The notes under the pieces: model-generated | What the model was told of the DNA's origin: nothing | Seen by the model: the letters and a program-made list of their open reading frames with translations, nothing else | Database searches by the model: none | Shown here: positions 1-9,986 of the stretch, one piece after another | How positions within the stretch are numbered: the stretch's first letter is position 1 | Layout: every line of letters begins with the position of its first letter | Assembly (NCBI GenBank): GCA_963662175.1 | Contig: OY759216.1 | Coordinates: 46,517,087 to 46,581,086 of the forward strand | Origin: Aradus depressus | Lineage: Eukaryota > Arthropoda > Insecta > Hemiptera > Aradidae | Length of the DNA: 64,000 nucleotides | Direction of reading: 5' to 3' | Made by a program: the position numbers and the translations under genes

Positions 1-4
1 CCAC

Positions 5-165
5 ATTTCTTGTAGAAATTATAGCTGGTCTTCTACTAAATTTTGATTTCTATAGTAATTTCCTAAAAGGGCCCTAAAAAAAAATCGAAAGTTCAAGGCG
101 TGCAATTTTCAAAACTTCAATTAATAATTATTTCATTTGGATTTCTTCTAAATATAATAATGAGA
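5..165 (+). repeat. Dispersed repeat family D, copy 1
   Basis: A 160-bp block running from TTCTTGTAGAAATTATAGCT through GGTCTTCTACT and AAGGGCCCTAAAAA to TTTCATTTGGATTTCTTCT recurs at 47945-48107 in the same orientation and, more diverged, at 22935-23065 on the other strand. No coding potential or terminal structure is visible. It is probably an end of an unnamed mobile element; the family is defined only by the three copies seen here. Confidence 0.6.
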
Positions 166-757
166 TGCTATATTCTTTTTCTAAATTTGCAAAAAAAATG
201 TTCAATCTAATCCAAAGGTATTAATTATCTTACTGGGTTCACAGGAAAATGTATAGCATAGAATAAAAGAAGAAATATTGAGTTTATTTACCCTAAACGT
301 ACATTATAAATAAAATAAAATTATCAATAAGAAATAAAAAATCAAATTACAATAGTTATGTTAAGTTACTGGTTATAATGAAAAATACATTGTATATATT
401 TTGTGAAATGACAATATTTTTTTTAAAAAACGAACGTTTTTTCATTATTTTTTATTAAATGTTTTACAATATTTCTGCAAAAAAAGTTAAGTATCATGGA
501 AAAGACGGAGCTGTATCCTCTTTGTAAGCCAAATTTAAGGTCATAGAAATTGCATCATTGGCGGGTTACAGTACTCTATGGTAAGATTGCAGTATACACT
601 GGGAAAATCATCTGGGAAAGGGGTCGTTAGTTAAGAAGGAAACATAGGCAATACTCAGTCATTGACTGTCTGAAATCTTCTGGGTTAGGTGGTGATGTCT
701 GTTGTGTCTCTGTTATGAGGACGTGCCATTGGGTCCTCTTTTATCGCCCCATTCTCT
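166..757. other. AT-rich spacer with a PLE-like tail fragment
   Basis: No gene seen. Positions about 394-490 (TTTTGTGAAATGACAATATT, then a T-rich stretch and TATTAAATGTTTTACAATAT) resemble the tail that follows the hammerhead-like motifs at 2405-2455 and 28224-28295, so this is likely a truncated copy of the same foldback family. The remainder is unassigned. Confidence 0.4.
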
Positions 758-1024
758 GCTGGTAGTGCACAAGATCGAGGGTTCCAAACCCGTCAGAGGT
801 CCTTAGGTTTTTCATCTGGGAGGTGAATAAACCTTGAGCACGTAGTCCTTTTAGTGATTGTCCCGAGCCTGTGCGATGTCAGTAACTCGTTAAAGACCTC
901 TCCTCAGGTAGACAAAATATAGGACTCCCACTTTAGAGTTTAATTCACCAAAGAGCGCTCTAGTAGTAGGCGATATGACCTCGCAGTTAAAGTCTGAGCA
1001 TAAACCACAATAACTATCTAACTA
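758..1024 (+). mobile_element. tRNA-derived SINE, diverged copy
   Basis: A decayed copy of the SINE best seen at 7577-7917. The tRNA-like head is eroded (GGTAGTGCAC then GGGTTCCAAACCC as B box). The body landmarks CTCGTTAAAGACC, AGAGCGCTCTAGTAGTAGGC and GATATGACCTCG are clear. It ends in AATAACTATCTAACTA and abuts a family B start at 1024. Confidence 0.8.
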
Positions 1025-1853
1025 TTACTTCCCCTTAAGTATCAGGGAAGTTATGTAATCGGATAGAAATTCGAAGTTGAGGTTTCTCCGGAATTTCATG
1101 TTTTCCGACACCCTGATTGAAGAAATGAAAATATTTTTTATTGTTTTATTGCCAATCAGTACCGAAATCTTGGTCGAAATTCTATTTTTTTTTTTTATCG
1201 ACCACAAGCCAGATCTCAAGGGTCCTACTGATTCTAATGCTGTGTTCAGTAATTTTTTTTTTTCTGCACATCCTGTTCCGTTAAGAAGTAGGTGCGTCTG
1301 TATTCTTCACCACTCCATTCACTGCTCACTAACGGGAATTGTCTGTCTGAGAACTATGGGAGTCACTTCATGGGCGTAGCCAGGACCTTAGGTGAGGTGG
1401 GGGGGACACACAATTTTTCATTGAGGTTTGCAAATAGTTTTATTATACGTTAGTTTTATTGTTTAACTATATGCAGGCAAGATATGTAATGGGTCGAACC
1501 TGGATGTTGAGTCTTCGCCGCTATTTAACGTTCTCAGACTTTTTAAATCCAAAAATGTAAAAAAATGAATCTTGCATGTCTATGGGCACTACCCGTAACT
1601 TCTCATAGATTGAATATATTGTAATGAAATTGTGTATATGGATCCAGAAGCCCATAAGGACGGCACCTAATAATTTTCAGCTAAATCTTTCAAAAAGATA
1701 GGGAAAGGGAGGAGGGACTTATCACAAAATCCCTAATATTTGCCGAAGTAGTGAATGCAACGACTTGAGTATTCAAAAATCCCTGAAATAAGGCACTTAT
1801 TGATTTTCAACCAAATGATTAATTCGCGTTGGGGAAGTACTCACGGACGACTT
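1024..1853 (+). mobile_element. Family B element, interrupted copy
   Basis: The start hairpin (TTACTTCCCC...AGGGAAGTTATGTAATCG) lies at 1024-1062 and the end block (TTGGGGAAGTACTCACGG) at about 1832-1850. Between them, around 1371, is GGGCGTAGCCAGGACC, which resembles the end of hAT-type MITEs (compare 27246-27744); no matching second end was found, so this insertion looks truncated. Middle B monomers are recognisable from about 1590 on. Confidence 0.6.
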
Positions 1854-2230
1854 TTTGAGGTTATTTTCTCCACTGGCTCGTTGTAGAGCTGCAAAGAGAA
1901 GGACTCTAGGATGTGAAGGTTGGGATGAGCCGGTGTTAATGGGCGCCTTCCAAGGGAGTCTCAAGATGAATGGGTGATTATGAAGTGCCCAAACTTGATG
2001 CCATTGATGATACCACATATCAAGGATGAAACAATGAATGTATAATAATAATAATGGCATTGGATGGCAAATCTGGAGGCTCTCTTTAATAATAACATTT
2101 ATATCCACATTTCTTTGTTTATTCTATATTTACTTATTGTAAAAAGAAGTACTGCTATTGTAAAAAAAAATACTGCTATTGTAAAAAAAAGTACTGATCC
2201 AGCGCGAATTAATCGTCTTCTTATTCCCCA
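1854..2230. other. Unassigned spacer
   Basis: No gene is supported. Short frames run through both strands but show no domain or codon pattern I recognise. A short tandem of CTATTGTAAAAAAA units (about 2140-2195) is the only internal structure. Confidence 0.5.
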
Positions 2231-2244
2231 AAAACTACTACTGT

Positions 2245-2455
2245 TGATGATATTTAACATTTTTGCAGAGATATTGTGAAACACTTGATAAAAATAAATA
2301 AAACGTATGTTCTTTAAAAAATATTGTCTATTTGTATTTGAGTATTTGTTAAGTCGTGGCTGAAGATGGTAGCAATACCGAAAGTACTCCCATATTATAT
2401 ATTGTTTGTGAAATAGACAATATTTTTTAAAGAACATACGGTTTATTTATTTTTA
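2245..2455. mobile_element. Foldback element enclosing a hammerhead-like motif
   Basis: Arms 2291-2333 and 2411-2453 are inverted copies that match at 42 of 43 positions by eye. The 77-nt centre carries the motif annotated at 2356-2393. Sequence outside the left arm (2245-2290, GTGAAACACTTGATAAA read inverted) matches the tail of the related element at 28024-28295, so this is probably two head-to-head truncated copies of one retroelement terminus. Penelope-like retroelements are known to carry hammerhead ribozymes in their terminal repeats; assignment to that class is inference, since no coding region is present. Confidence 0.6.
2356..2393 (+). ncRNA. Hammerhead ribozyme-like core (candidate)
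   Basis: Read in order: stem I 5' strand GTGG (2356-2359), core CTGAAGA (2360-2366, fits CUGANGA), one extra T (2367), stem II GGTA/TACC closed by a GCAA tetraloop (2368-2379), core GAAA (2380-2383), a minimal stem III G-C pair around a TA loop (2384-2387), T-C giving CUC as predicted cleavage triplet (2387-2389), then CCAT (2390-2393), which pairs with GTGG including one G-U. Very short stem III is a known property of minimal type I hammerheads in Penelope-like elements. The unpaired base between A9 and stem II departs from the consensus, so activity is uncertain. Confidence 0.5.
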
Positions 2456-2729
2456 CTACTGTTGATATTTGGAGTTATCGTGTTCAATGACAGGAATTTT
2501 TTTTAAAATTTTTTGGATGAGAAAGTTGGAAATAAAATAATAATTTCTAATCAAATGTAGATTCCACGCCAAAACCATACAATTGTTCACGTCGGTTCAC
2601 CGATTTCGCTCAAATTCAGCAGGTGGTTTCTTCTCCCAAAATTTGGAGTCATTAATCTCAAAAACTGCACTTTCTATACCCGATTTTATGAAATTGGCTA
2701 TTTTTAAAAATTTAAATTTATATATATAT
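2456..2729. other. Unassigned AT-rich spacer
   Basis: No gene or clear repeat recognised; contains a short (TA)n run just before the tandem duplication that follows. Confidence 0.4.
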
Positions 2730-3150
2730 GTAACTGCCCCGAAATATCGTCTTGAATGAAGATTTATCTTGAAGAAATATATATAAGTACCTATATAAAA
2801 TAATAATATCCTATGTATTTATTAATATTGGGAAATATATATTCATTTATTTCTATTGTTTATTTATGGTATTTTTATAATTATTACTCATCTTATATGT
2901 ACGAGTATTTATTTCTTATTGCTCTCTGCGACCTAGGTGTGTAACTGCCCCGACTTGAATGAAGACTTATCTTGAAGAAATATATATAAGTAATAAGTAT
3001 ATAAAATAATAGTATCCATTGTATTTATTAATATTAGAAAATATATATTTTTTTATTTCTATTGTTTATATATGGTATTCTTATAATTATTACAATTATT
3101 TATTATTATCTTCTTTGTACAAGTATTGTATATTATTTACGAGCTGGTCG
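2730..3150. repeat. Two-copy tandem duplication, 211-bp unit
   Basis: GTAACTGCCCCG starts at 2730 and again at 2941. Both are followed by TTGAATGAAGA, TTATCTTGAAGAAATATATA, a similar AT-rich body and TTTCTATTGTTTAT. The copies differ by scattered substitutions and small indels, indicating an old local duplication. Confidence 0.8.
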
Positions 3151-3229
3151 ATAGACAACATGGTTTACGTTTGAACCGAGCTTATAAGTTGCTATTTGTG
3201 AAATTTCATGAAAATTTTCTATGTATATC

Positions 3230-3617
3230 GCTCATTAAATACAACAACGTCATAACTCAAAAAACGTAGTTTCTACAAAATCCCAGTTTAAAGTTTTGAA
3301 TTACTCTCATTCAGGTACCAAATATTTAAGTCTTACATTCAAAGCAATACAGTTTTAACACACAATATGACTCCCTTGCAAGGAATTTGTACACAGAAGT
3401 GTACCAGGGTAAACTCACAAATAATACTCAATTGCCGTAAACTGAAACTACAAAACCCACTAGCACAAGAACGACACTATTGCTCTCTGCAGGCGAGTTT
3501 CTTGAGTTACAAATATGACGTTCTATCAGTTAAAAGTTCATACAAAGTGCAGTCCACCTGTATAAATAACTCAAAATTGACGTTTTTTGAAATATGACAT
3601 TGTTGTATTTAATGAGC
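3230..3617. mobile_element. Small TIR element (MITE-like)
   Basis: The left end, starting CTCATTAAATACAACAACGT (3232 onward) and running to TCAAAAAACGT (3268), is inverted at 3579-3617 (ACGTTTTTTG... to ...TTGTATTTAATGAG). The ends match over about 38 bp with a few mismatches, giving an element near 390 bp. The internal frame at 3367-3597 has no recognisable domain. Target duplication is not evident. Confidence 0.55.
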
Positions 3618-3620
3618 TTG

Positions 3621-3655
3621 AAACGGGGGGAGATATATTATATCTCCCCCCGTTT
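3621..3655. repeat. Perfect 17-bp-arm palindrome
   Basis: Positions 3621-3637 (AAACGGGGGGAGATATA) and 3639-3655 are exact inverted copies around a single T. The G6/C6 runs make an exceptionally stable hairpin or cruciform in an otherwise AT-rich neighbourhood. Confidence 0.9.
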
Positions 3656-4045
3656 TCTCTTCAACGACAACTCTTTTTTTCTCAATTTGAATGGTAAGCA
3701 GGCTATTTAGTTCCTTTCCGTTCCTTATTTATAAATGATTGTTCTTCCATAATATTTTAATTGAGATAAATACGGATGAAAAGCATCGTGTCAGTGAATT
3801 ATGTAATTGTTAACATACTTTCAACATAAGATCATCCTATGACATAATCTCAAAGCATGTATTCATCAATTGCATGTTAGGCACGATGTGTAAAACACAT
3901 GTGAAACGTCTTCTATAAATTCTCTTTATATACTTTTATGAAGGTGCAACAGCTGTGAGTATTGGCCAAGTCAGCCAGCTGTTCTGTTGGGCCGGACGGT
4001 GACCTCCCCCCCACCGCAAAAAAAAAATAAATAAATAAGAGTAGG
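3656..4045. other. Unassigned spacer
   Basis: No gene, RNA or repeat recognised. A short C-rich and A-rich stretch (about 4003-4038) precedes the next B element. Confidence 0.4.
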
Positions 4046-4490
4046 TGAATCACCGGCAATGTACTTCCCCAGAACGAATTAATCAATTAAATTTTCGCTC
4101 TCCTTTCAAAAACAGTCGTTTGCGCTAATAATCCATAGTTGACTTACATAGGTGCTCCTAAATCCAGATACTAAATTTTGTGTCGATAAATTCATTACAT
4201 CGGAAGTTATTATCGTTTTTGAGTTGAGCCCCCTGAACATCCTCTCCCCTTCAGCCGATTCAGCTGAAAATCGATAGATGTCCTCCTTACATTGTTCTGA
4301 ATACACATACCTATATAATTTCATCTCGATACATGCATTCTATCGGGAGTTATCATGTTCGCAGAAATGTTTTTTTTTTTCATATTTGGAATTTAGAGGT
4401 CGGAAAACATGAAATTCCATTGAAAACCCCGCATCGAATTTCTGATCGATTACATAACGGTTTTTTCTACCCAAGGAGTTACCTCGACGT
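4046..4490 (-). mobile_element. Family B element, inverted copy
   Basis: Begins on the plus strand with the inverted B end (GGTGAATCACCGGCAATGTA, then CTTCCCCAGAACGAATTAAT) and runs to the head region (CATGAAATTCCATTGAAAAC, then GATCGATTACATAAC). The terminal start hairpin itself is degraded. One to two internal monomers are present. Confidence 0.75.
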
Positions 4491-4757
4491 CGTGTTGCGG
4501 CATTAACTCAACACAGACCCAATAAGAAAACCACCTCACTCAAAAAAATCCATTGTAGTTAGATTAGTAAAAAAAAAAAGGACTCCAGAAAAATTATATT
4601 AAATTAGTTGAAAATTATTTTTTAACAAGAATTTTTTTGACTGGGTTTATTTTCCTTCCTTCTAATCTCATAACGTTAACTTACAAGGTAATTTCCAATT
4701 ATAGATTTCTATAATCCGTCCATTATGGCGAATATGTTTTGTAAGAAGTCTCTGATG
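4491..4757. other. Unassigned spacer
   Basis: Nothing recognisable; lies between a B element and a SINE. Confidence 0.4.
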
Positions 4758-5061
4758 GAGAGGTCATATCGCCTACTACCAGAGCGCTCTTTCGTCACTG
4801 TGATGGACATGAGCCCGACTCTACTTTGGGAGTCCTGAATTTTGCCTACCCTAAATTTTTATTCACCTAGGGCAGAAGTCTTTAACGAGTACCTGACATC
4901 GTACAGGCTCGAAACCATCGCTTAACGTCCCATCCGAAGGACGGCGTGCTTAAGTTTATTTTACCTCCCAGATAAAATAAACTAAGGGCCTCGGTCGGGT
5001 TTCGAACTCACGATCTTGAGCTCAGAAGACAAGCACGCATACCACTGAGCTACCGGCGCCC
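4758..5061 (-). mobile_element. tRNA-derived SINE, near full length
   Basis: Read on the minus strand it starts GGCGCCGGTAGCTCAGTGGT (A box TAGCTCAGTGG), has the B-box region at about 5000-5015 and ends near 4760 at GATATGACCTC. It retains nearly the whole body but lacks the last 3' segment (AGTTAAAGCCCGGGC and tail). Confidence 0.85.
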
Positions 5062-5301
5062 TCATTTAACATTAGATATCTGATTATTTTTGCCAAAAAT
5101 CTCTAAGGATTAGCCTCTCTCTTCTAGAGAGGCTAACGACGTAAAATAATAATTGCAAGAATATTTATTTCCGTTAAACCATAACATGGTAATTGGGTAA
5201 TACAATTTTGTACATCAAAACAACATTTAAAAATTAAGATAAATAAAAACAAATAAATTACTATAAAATTCCTAATATTAATAAATTTAATATATGCTAT
5301 T
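5062..5301 (-). mobile_element. LINE 3'-tail fragment
   Basis: Positions about 5157-5230 (TATTTATTTCCGTTAAACCA, TAACATGGTAAT) are the inverse of the LINE 3' end seen at 37940-37975. A palindrome AGCCTCTCTC-TTCTA-GAGAGAGGCT-like sequence (about 5113-5136) lies just before it. The rest is AT-rich. Confidence 0.5.
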
Positions 5302-5705
5302 ACTTCCCCAGGTATACGAATTATAGGTTATGTAATCGATAAAAAATTTGATGCGGAGTTTTCAACGGAATATCATGTTTTCCGACTTCCTGGTTCTAAA
5401 TATTTAAAAAAAAAGTTGTCTGTATGTCTGTCTCTGAACATAACTATCGATAGAATGAATGTATCGACTCGAAATTTTATATCGGTATCCAGAACCCCAA
5501 GAGGACGACACCTATTGATTTTGACACAAATCTGTCAAAGGGAAGTAGGGGGGAGGTTTAATATAAAAACTCTAATATCATCTATATTCAAAGCCTATAA
5601 GGAAGACACCTATTAATTTTCAGAGTAGTACTATTTTCCGCGAAATTGGTCGCAGAGAAGGGTGACTCGACGTACATAGCCGGCGATTCACTGAAATTTT
5701 TTTTA
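5302..5705 (+). mobile_element. Family B element, both ends present
   Basis: The head TTACTTCCCCAGGTATACGA...GGTTATGTAATCGAT (5306-5340) and the end GTACATAGCCGGCGATTCAC (5674-5693) enclose about 400 bp. It includes the conserved sentences CAACGGAATATCATGTTTTC, GACGACACCTATTGATTTTG and a GGGGGGAGG block. The internal monomer number is low, so it is a short form of the family. Confidence 0.8.
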
Positions 5706-6077
5706 TGCTATCTAAAATATGGTAGTTGTCACTTGACTCCTGGTCTATATTGATCAGTGTTCTCTTCCAATTTGCACTGCAATGTGTCTTGTCAGATTCA
5801 TACAGGATGCGTTATTACATTTCACATGTTGGAAATTTTCATTTTAATTGCCTGAGAGAGAAAGTTAATAAAATCACTAGTTATTATCGTATTTCCGTTT
5901 GAGAGCTCATTCGCTTATGTGGCTATAGTGAGAAATGCGGAACAAACAAGTAAGGAAGTCTTGAAAGTATTTTGCCCTTGCTTGTGAACCAATTTGAAGG
6001 GTTTGTAGTTTCTGGAACAACAAGAATGGAATATTTGGAAACCAGGACTTCGGTTCAAGTATCGTCAGTGAATTAAG
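5706..6077. other. Unassigned spacer
   Basis: No open frame of note and no recognised repeat. Confidence 0.4.
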
Positions 6078-6545
6078 TCGTCAGTGAATCACCGGCTATG
6101 TACTTCCCCATTAATCAATTACGTTCTTCCTCCCCCACCATGATAACTCCCTTCTAACTAAAATTCAATATTTGACTTAGTGGCTTCTGAATCGTCATAC
6201 TAAATGTGTCGATACATTCAATAATCGGCAGTTATTAGAATTTTTGAGTTGAACCGGGAAGCTCCCTGTTATTTATCCCCCTTATCTTTCGCCTGATTCC
6301 ACTGAAAATCAATAGGTGTCGTCCTTGGAGGGATTTATATTTACATATGAAATTTCGTGTCAATACATTCATTACAAGGGCAGTTATTGGAGTTTTTGTG
6401 TTCTGCCTCCCCCTAACCCCCCCTTCTCTTTGGCCGATGTGGGTAACAAATCAATAGGTGTTGTCCTTAGAGGCTTCTGAATACACATATAAAACTTCGT
6501 ATCGATACATTCATTCTATCGGCAGTTATCGTGTTGTGCACAGAC
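6078..6545 (-). mobile_element. Family B element, inverted copy
   Basis: Starts with the inverted end AGTGAATCACCGGCTATGTA then CTTCCCCATTAATCAATTAC. Contains three tandemly related internal monomers, each built on CATTCATTAC/CATTCATTCTA, GGCAGTTAT and AATCAATAGGTGTCGTCCTT. It is truncated before its head, where the next B copy begins. Confidence 0.75.
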
Positions 6546-6912
6546 TCACACAGATAATTCTACTTTCCCAGCTATACGAAGTATAGGGGAAGTTATGTAA
6601 CAACTAAAACAAAATTTCATGTTTTCCGGCTTCCAGATTCCAAATATGAAGAAAAAAAATTCTGTCCGTGTATCTGTCAACACGATACCTCGAGAATGAA
6701 TGTATCGACCCAAAATTTCATATGTGTATCCACAACCACATAACGAAAACACCTGTCGATTTTCAGCCAAATCGGTCGAAGAGAAGGGGGATCAGTGGGG
6801 GGCTAAATTCGAAATCCGGATAAAAGTTGATGGGTTTAGAGGTGAAATGAGAAAAGAAGCCTTACTTCCTATATTCGACCTGGGAAAGTGCATTGGCGGA
6901 GATTCACTGCAA
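6546..6912 (+). mobile_element. Family B element, direct copy
   Basis: Has one of the best start palindromes in the window: CTTTCCCAGCTATACGAAGT then ATAGGGGAAGTTATG (6564-6598). It ends near 6910 in GTGCATTGGCGGAGATTCAC. Together with the preceding inverted copy it forms a tail-to-head inverted pair. Confidence 0.75.
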
Positions 6913-7144
6913 ACTTGTTTTCTTCTGTTAAATGCATCGTTTTAAAACTCTTTAAATGCATCCTTTCGTAATTTCGAAAGTTGTCAAAAGCAACCAATCT
7001 TCTTGGTTCAAAAAAAAAAAAAAAAAACATACTTGGGGTCATTTCCTGGCTGCTTAAATGGGAACATTTATACGTGTTTGGGAAGGAGGATGACGTCAGG
7101 TTGGGAAACTGCCCACTCAAGGGGGGAGCAGCACCATCAGTATA

Positions 7145-7560
7145 CAGGGTGGCCCAGATAAGCTGGCCACAAGTGAAATAACTCCTAAACGGTTAGGGAT
7201 ATCAAAATTGTGCGTAGAACTAAAGTTGTAGCACTCGCCGAGAGCTATAGTTTAGCGTCCTTGAAAATAGTTGGAATTTAATAACTTCAGAATAAGCAAA
7301 ACGTGCAACTTTAAACGTTTCTTTTCCGATAACTACTTGACGTATCAAAAATCTGTTTGCACAGTTATTCCCTGTTTCTTTAGTACTTTAATAAAATGTA
7401 AACAAACTTAAGGGTCAAAAGGGAACCCCGCCCTTCGAAGGGCTATTTGAGCCATTAAAAGGGTCATTTATGTATTTTCGAGGACTCCATACTATAGCTC
7501 TCGGCGAGTGCTACAACTTTAGTCCTATGCACAATTTTGATATCTCTAACTTTATACTTT
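7145..7560. mobile_element. MITE with 60-bp inverted arms
   Basis: Arms 7192-7251 (GTTAGGGATATCAAAATTGT ... CGAGAGCTATAGT) and 7491-7550 are inverted copies with about five mismatches. The left outer sequence TACAGGGTGGCCCAGATAAG is typical of terminal sequences of small insect DNA elements. The corresponding right outer segment is missing, cut off just before the SINE at 7577. No coding region. Confidence 0.7.
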
Positions 7561-7576
7561 ATATATTAAAGATCGA

Positions 7577-7917
7577 GAGGGCGCCGGTAGCTCAGTGGTA
7601 TGCGTGCTTGACTTCTGAGCTCAAGGTCGTGGGTTCGTAGCCCGACCGAGGCCCTTAGTTTATTTTATCTGGGAGGTAAAATAAACTTAAGCACGCCGTC
7701 CTTCGGATGGGACGTTAACCGATGGTCCCGAGCCTGTACGATGTCAAGTACTCGTTAAAGACCCCTACCCTAGATGAATAAAAATTTAGGGTAGGCAAAA
7801 TTTAGGACTCCCACAGTAGAGTCGGGCTCATGTCCACCAGAGTGACGAAAGAGCGCTCTGGTAGTAGGCGATATGACCTCGTAGTTAAAGCCCGGGCATG
7901 AGTCATAAAACCTAACC
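7577..7917 (+). mobile_element. tRNA-derived SINE, reference full-length copy
   Basis: The best preserved SINE here. The head GGGCGCCGGTAGCTCAGTGG carries a pol III A box (TAGCTCAGTGG) and a B box GGGTTCGTAGCCC (near 7632-7644), i.e. a tRNA-like promoter. The body has TTATTTTATCTGGGAGGTAA, GTCCTTCGGATGGGACGTTA, CTCGTTAAAGACCCC, GACGAAAGAGCGCTCTGGTA and GTTAAAGCCCGGGCATGAGT, and it ends AAAACCTAACC. It is flanked by an exact 13-bp target-site duplication TATTAAAGATCGA (7564-7576 and 7918-7930), direct evidence of LINE-mediated insertion. About 25 more copies or fragments lie in this window, in both orientations. It encodes no protein. Confidence 0.95.
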
Positions 7918-7930
7918 TATTAAAGATCGA

Positions 7931-8402
7931 TGGTGTTATTGGTGGTCGTGAAATATCGATGTGTTAATATCGATAGTGGATAGTGGAGTATGAAAAAATA
8001 GATGCTAATAAGAAATCCTATATAAGACGTTGTTTTTATTTTTTAATTTACAAGTTTTTAGCTCTTTTGAAACTTATGTTTTAATTATATAAGTCAATCA
8101 AAACAGTTGTTTGCATTCATTTGAATTTTCCTTATGGTAAACTACACAAAAATTTATTTTTTAATTATTTAATTGAGAAGAAAAGTTTTAAATTCCGTTC
8201 AAAATTCTTTATTATTATTTATGACTTATTAATAATAGTTTTATAAATAGCTGTATTCTGTGAAATAAAAAGTATTAGATTTGTAATGTTTGTATATTTT
8301 ATACATGAAATATGTATGCAATAATTTTTTTAATGAAGGGGCAGCGAGATGTCACTGGTCTATACTTGAAAAATATATAAATCTGGCACTGAAAAAAGGT
8401 GT
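7931..8402. other. AT-rich spacer
   Basis: No gene, RNA or recognised repeat. Low-complexity AT-rich sequence with GATCGATGGTG/AATATCGATGTG short similarities only. Confidence 0.4.
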
Positions 8403-8636
8403 TGGTGAATCACCGACAATGTACATCCACAGATTTAATTGAATTATCGCTCTTCCTTCAAAAAATAATCGACTTACAAAGGGGCTTCTGAGTTATACAA
8501 ACTAAAAAGAGTCGATACGTATTATATCGGCAATTATTGGGGATTTTGAGACGAGCCCCCTCCTCTCATCCCCCTACCCTTCAGGCGATTTGGGGAAAAT
8601 TATATAACTTCCCCTATACTTCGTATAGCTGAGGAA
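8403..8636 (-). mobile_element. Family B element, short inverted copy
   Basis: From the inverted end (GGTGAATCACCGACAATGTA, 8404-8423) through one monomer to the start palindrome TAACTTCCCCTATACTTCGT then ATAGCTGAGGAAGG (8605-8637). The CATGTTTTCC head segment is deleted, so it is an internally shortened copy. Confidence 0.75.
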
Positions 8637-9204
8637 GGAAAAACTGATGTATTATTGGGTACCAAGTTCTGGAACCTGCAGGCTCTACAGGCTACTGTTG
8701 GTCGTGTCCATGATTATGCAACGTGGAAAGCCATTGGTATGGACTTAAGATAACCTTCAGAGCCAGTCTGAACGGCATTGAAGTCACCAATGTGTCCGCC
8801 GTTGGACGGTGGACATGGGCACAGACCATTGAATACTTTGCAAGAGTTCGGTACATGTTGTTTGATTTCTAATGTAAACATGCCTTATAACTAATTTAAG
8901 CATCATATCTTTTTACTTTTCACTGGAATTTAGTGTTTTCCGAGACCATCCAATTCCAAAAATAAATTAGCAGTCTTTGCTTAAACAAAAAAAACCGTTG
9001 GACCGAGTTTGATAAAATTTCTTTCTTCGATTGGCACTAAAGCGGAGTCGATATCATTTTTCATTCGCGAGAAAATTGACCACGCACGTACGTAAACACA
9101 CACAAACACACATATACTTCTTTCCAAAAAAATAGTGTAAAAATGCTGTAATGACCTTGAAACATAAAAATATGATGAACATTTCGATTTTCGGACCCAT
9201 TACA
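8637..9204. other. Spacer with a dispersed short repeat
   Basis: No coding region supported. GTCTGAACGGCATTGAAGTC then ACCAATGT (8768-8795) recurs at about 62645-62672, so at least this part belongs to a dispersed repeat. A B-like head trace (CTGGAATTTAGTGTTTTCCG, about 8922) follows. Confidence 0.4.
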
Positions 9205-9500
9205 ATAACTTCCCTATATGCTGGCAAGTTAAAAACTAATTCTCTCTGTGTTTGAGTTCTGTGAACAGGATACCTCTTGATATCTTGATAGAATGAATGT
9301 ATCGAAACTTTTATATGTGTTTCCAGGACCCCAAAAAGACGTTGCCTCTTGATTTTCAGCCAAATCGGTTAAAGGGAAGGGAGAGACTCTCAAAACTGCC
9401 ATTGTAATGACACAAAATTTTATATGTAAATTCAAAACCCTATAAGGATGTCACCTATCAATTTTCCGCGAAGTCCGAAGGGAAGGTGACTAGACGTTAC
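9205..9500 (+). mobile_element. Family B fragment
   Basis: Contains two internal monomers (GATAGAATGAATGTATCGAA ... TTGATTTTCAGCCAAATCGG, then a second beginning GCCATTGTAATGACACAAAA) and a degenerate start (ATAACTTCCCTATATGCTGG). The 3' end is missing. Confidence 0.65.
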
Positions 9501-9749
9501 TAAGTCAAATGACTTCCCATCTATTATTTATTTTCACTGCATAACGATTGTTTTTTTTTAAGTTGACCATTCCTTTTTTTCTTTTCGTTGTCATTGAGGC
9601 TGTAATTACCGATTTACCTGTTATTCAATGTCCGCAAGAGCCATTTCCTGTATCATCATAGTTGTATTACCGCCAACAAGACCATTAGGAAATCCTATGT
9701 TAGTCCATTGGCTGCATCGAACTTGACGGCTGATAATCTAGTCGATTTA

Positions 9750-9885
9750 TTTCAAGTCGATGAATCTCCGGAAATGAACTTTCCCAGGTCGAATTAATTG
9801 TAATTTGCCAAGTATTCTCTCCCTCTCTTTAAACCCTTTTCCATTTTGCTTAAAATCAATACTGAAATCATATATATGCAGGGTG
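9750..9885 (-). mobile_element. Family B end fragment
   Basis: An inverted B end (TCGATGAATCTCCGGAAATG then AACTTTCCCAGGTCGAATTA) followed by TCTCCCTCTCTTTAAACCC, the inverse of the family's GGAGGGAGAGCG block. Confidence 0.55.
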
Positions 9886-9986
9886 TTTCCAGTAGAATTG
9901 TCCATAAAGAGGGGAGCTCTCATTTCAAAAACCGGGTTTGTTTCCTTTTGGTTCCAGTAAATAATTGATATAACAGTTTGTTTTTT
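9886..9986. other. Short unassigned segment
   Basis: GCAGGGTGTTTCCAGTAGAA resembles ends of small DNA transposons, but no partner end was found. Confidence 0.3.

Noticed and set aside
3621..3655. Rho-independent terminator
   Set aside because: Perfect GC-containing hairpin, but the context is eukaryotic with no gene upstream, so bacterial termination is not applicable.
7577..7660. Functional tRNA gene
   Set aside because: A and B boxes are present, but no proper anticodon arm or acceptor pairing was found and the sequence continues into a repeated SINE body.
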